Assembly: GCF_001570985.1 (NCBI RefSeq)
Contig: NZ_BCSS01000040.1
Span: 1 to 33,338, forward strand
Length of the DNA stretch: 33,338 nucleotides
DNA from: Janibacter limosus NBRC 16128
GTDB taxonomy: Bacteria > Actinomycetota > Actinomycetes > Actinomycetales > Dermatophilaceae
Direction: 5' to 3'
Part shown: piece after piece, positions 31,806-33,338 of the stretch
Numbering within the stretch: position 1 is the stretch's first letter
Layout: each line of letters starts with the position of its first letter
The notes under the pieces: generated by a model
The model's input: the letters and a program-made list of their open reading frames with translations, nothing else
Told to the model about the DNA's origin: nothing
Database searches by the model: none
Translations under genes and position numbers: made by a program

Positions 31806-31897
31806 GGCGCAGCCAACCGAGGAATCCGGTGCAAGTCCGGAGCGGTCCCGCCACTGTGAAGGCCCCCAAGGGCCAAGCCAGAACATCGGTCTGCGTT
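31806..31897 (+). promoter_or_regulatory. Cobalamin riboswitch upstream of the ChlID-like gene
   Basis: The plus strand reads GAGGAATCCGGTGCAAGTCC, then GCGGTCCCGCCACTGTGA and AAGCCAGAAC. A closing helix GGCGCA/TGCGTT (31806-31811 with 31892-31897, two G-U pairs) gives a 92-nt aptamer. CATGCT (31793-31798) is a plausible -10. A hairpin GGCGAG/CTCGCC (31930-31935, 31944-31949) directly abuts the ribosome site AGGAGG, so translational control is likely. Confidence 0.93.
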
Positions 31898-31961
31898 CGT
31901 CGGAGCGAGCCCGCCCGGCGTGTCTTGACGGCGAGCGTGGACACTCGCCAGGAGGTTTGGC

Positions 31962-33338
31962 GTGACTGCTCCGGTCTTTCCCTTCACCGCCCTCGTCGGC
32001 TCCGACGAGCTCATCACCGCCCTGCTGCTCAGTGCGATCTCGCCCGAGATCGGCGGAGTCCTCGTGCGCGGCGAGAAGGGCACCGCGAAGTCGACGGCGG
32101 TCCGAGCCCTGGCTGCGGTGCTGCCCGAGCAGCAGGTGGCGCTCGACTGCCGCTTCGGCTGCGACCCCGAGCGAGCCGATGACTGTCCGGACGGTCCCCA
32201 CGACGGCCCGGCGGCCACCCGCCCTGCACGTCTGGTCGAGCTGCCCGTCGGCGCGACCGAGGACCGCGTCGTCGGCTCCCTCGATCTGCGGCGAGCCCTC
32301 GGCGAGGGCGAGGCGGCCTACCAGCCGGGCCTGCTCGCGGATGCCCACCGCGGGATCCTCTACGTCGACGAGGTCAACCTGCTGCACGACCACCTCGTCG
32401 ACGTCCTCCTCGACGCGGCAGCCATGGGCCGCAACACCGTCGAGCGCGACGGCGTCTCGATCTCGCACCCCGCCAGGATCACCCTGGTCGGCACGATGAA
32501 CCCCGAGGAGGGCGAGCTGCGGCCCCAGCTGCTCGACCGCTTCGGCCTGACCGTCCAGGTCGCCGCAAGCCGTGACCATCACGTGCGAGCCGAGGTCGTG
32601 CGACGTCGCCTCGAGGCGGACCTGGATCCTGCGGGCTTCGCCGCCCGCTACGCCTCCTCCGAGGCCGAGCTCACCGAGCGGCTCGTCGCCGCCCGCGACG
32701 GCGTGGCGCGCATCCAGCTCGAGGACGCGACCCTGCGGACCATCGCCCGGGTGTGTGCTGGCTTCGACGTCGACGGTATGCGCGCCGACATCGTCACCGC
32801 CCGCACCGCTGTCGCCCACGCGGCCTGGGCCGGACGCGAGCACGTGACCCGTGAGGACATCCGGGCCGCGGCCCTGCTCGCCCTGCCGCACCGCCGGCGG
32901 CGCGCTCCCTTCGACGCACCGGGCCTGGACGAGGACCTGCTCGACCGGTTGCTCGACGAGGAGCCCGATCCGGAGCCGCCGACCGGTGGGGACGATGGCG
33001 GTGGCAACGATGACGACGGCGGCTCCTCCGACGAGTCCGGGCCGCGTCCCGAGGCGGCGGAGGACGCCTCCAGCGACTCCGGCCGTGACTCGTCCGGTGA
33101 ATCACCCGAGCGTCCCTCTGATCCAGCACACGAGTCAGGACCGGAGGCGCCGGAGGAGCCCGGCGCCCTCCCTTCGCCGGCCCCTGCCGGGGCCACCGCG
33201 GAGGCCAGCACGCCCTACCGCGCCCGCCGCCTCGAGCTGACCGGCGTCGGCTCCGGCCCCACCGGCCGCCGCTCCCCTGCACTCACCCCCCGCGGGCGCG
33301 TCGTCGGCACCCATCCCGCCGGCCACGAACCGGCAGGG
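31962..33338 (+). CDS. ChlI/ChlD-like cobaltochelatase ATPase subunit (5' part, runs off the window)
   Basis: Magnesium-chelatase-type AAA+ protein expected to power cobalt insertion with CobN. 459 codons are present with no stop before the window end. Walker A is GEKGTAKST (37-45). [14 protein letters not shown] is the cysteine-containing insert of ChlI-like proteins, followed by the Walker B region [11 protein letters not shown] and [20 protein letters not shown]. From about residue 325 a long acidic, Pro/Ser/Gly-rich linker begins, typical of ChlD and ChlI-ChlD fusions; a VWA integrin-like domain should follow outside the window. GTG at 31962 has a perfect AGGAGG 6 nt upstream. Mycobacterial counterparts are of the Rv2850c type, from memory. 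Confidence 0.93.
   Translation, partial: MTAPVFPFTALVGSDELITALLLSAISPEIGGVLVRGEKGTAKSTAVRALAAVLPEQQVALDCRFGCDPERADDCPDGPHDGPAATRPARLVELPVGATEDRVVGSLDLRRALGEGEAAYQPGLLADAHRGILYVDEVNLLHDHLVDVLLDAAAMGRNTVERDGVSISHPARITLVGTMNPEEGELRPQLLDRFGLTVQVAASRDHHVRAEVVRRRLEADLDPAGFAARYASSEAELTERLVAARDGVARIQLEDATLRTIARVCAGFDVDGMRADIVTARTAVAHAAWAGREHVTREDIRAAALLALPHRRRRAPFDAPGLDEDLLDRLLDEEPDPEPPTGGDDGGGNDDDGGSSDESGPRPEAAEDASSDSGRDSSGESPERPSDPAHESGPEAPEEPGALPSPAPAGATAEASTPYRARRLELTGVGSGPTGRRSPALTPRGRVVGTHPAGHEPAG

Noticed and set aside
30543-32891. cobL frame extended upstream to 32891
   Set aside because: The extension is antisense to the ChlID-like gene and to the riboswitch; cobL homology begins at the GTG at 31760.
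1-33338. CGAAGGGR as a polar FtsK/SpoIIIE guiding sequence
   Set aside because: The two orientations are about equally frequent in this window, so the strand bias expected of such sequences is absent. A window spanning a replichore switch could hide it, but nothing else suggests that.
1-33338. Insertion sequence, prophage, CRISPR array or origin
   Set aside because: No transposase, integrase, phage gene or regularly spaced repeat was seen, and the single DnaA box is not clustered.

Overview
The window is high-GC DNA (about 70% by eye) with GTG starts, 1-8 nt gene overlaps and leaderless-type promoters. It suggests a chromosomal segment of an Actinomycetota species. An aerobic B12 pathway with a ChlI/ChlD-type cobaltochelatase subunit fits that phylum; a relative of Janibacter/Intrasporangiaceae is my guess, not something the sequence proves.

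Left region (1-4.3 kb): the conserved rimP-nusA-rnpM-infB translation/transcription operon on the minus strand (infB is cut by the window edge). Divergent from it is a lipoprotein plus an APH-type kinase pair overlapping by GTGA.

Middle-left region (4.3-13.0 kb): a solitary DUF559 nuclease-like gene bracketed by two copies of a 50-nt hairpin repeat, a YyaL-type thioredoxin-domain protein, a pirin, a NarL-type two-component system, an unusual membrane protein joining a phospholipase A2-like domain to an Abhydrolase_9-like domain, and a histidine phosphatase.

Right region (13.0-33.3 kb): an aerobic (late cobalt insertion) cobalamin supercluster. It contains cobQ-cobF, an unknown gene, a bluB-cobT fusion with cobN, cobG-cobH-cobIJ, the cbiMNQO cobalt importer, cobL-cobM, and the start of a ChlI/ChlD-like chelatase subunit that presumably partners CobN. 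Three small unrelated genes (hotdog thioesterase, DHFR-like reductase, DinB-like protein) interrupt it between cobIJ and cbiO. cobK, cobB, cobO and the late assembly genes are not seen and may lie beyond the right edge or elsewhere.

Three cobalamin riboswitches (about 21.65, 29.69 and 31.85 kb) precede cobN/bluB-cobT, cbiMNQO and the ChlID-like gene. So cobalt uptake, cobalt insertion and lower-ligand synthesis appear to be under B12 feedback. The methyltransferase operons (cobGHIJ, cobLM) and cobQF start from apparently leaderless promoters with no aptamer in front. Other notable signals are an over-represented word CGAAGGGR in both orientations and all reading frames, an 11-bp inverted repeat ending exactly at the CobI/CobJ junction, and a hairpin that would bury the infB ribosome-binding site. 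No tRNA, rRNA, CRISPR array, insertion sequence or prophage gene was seen.
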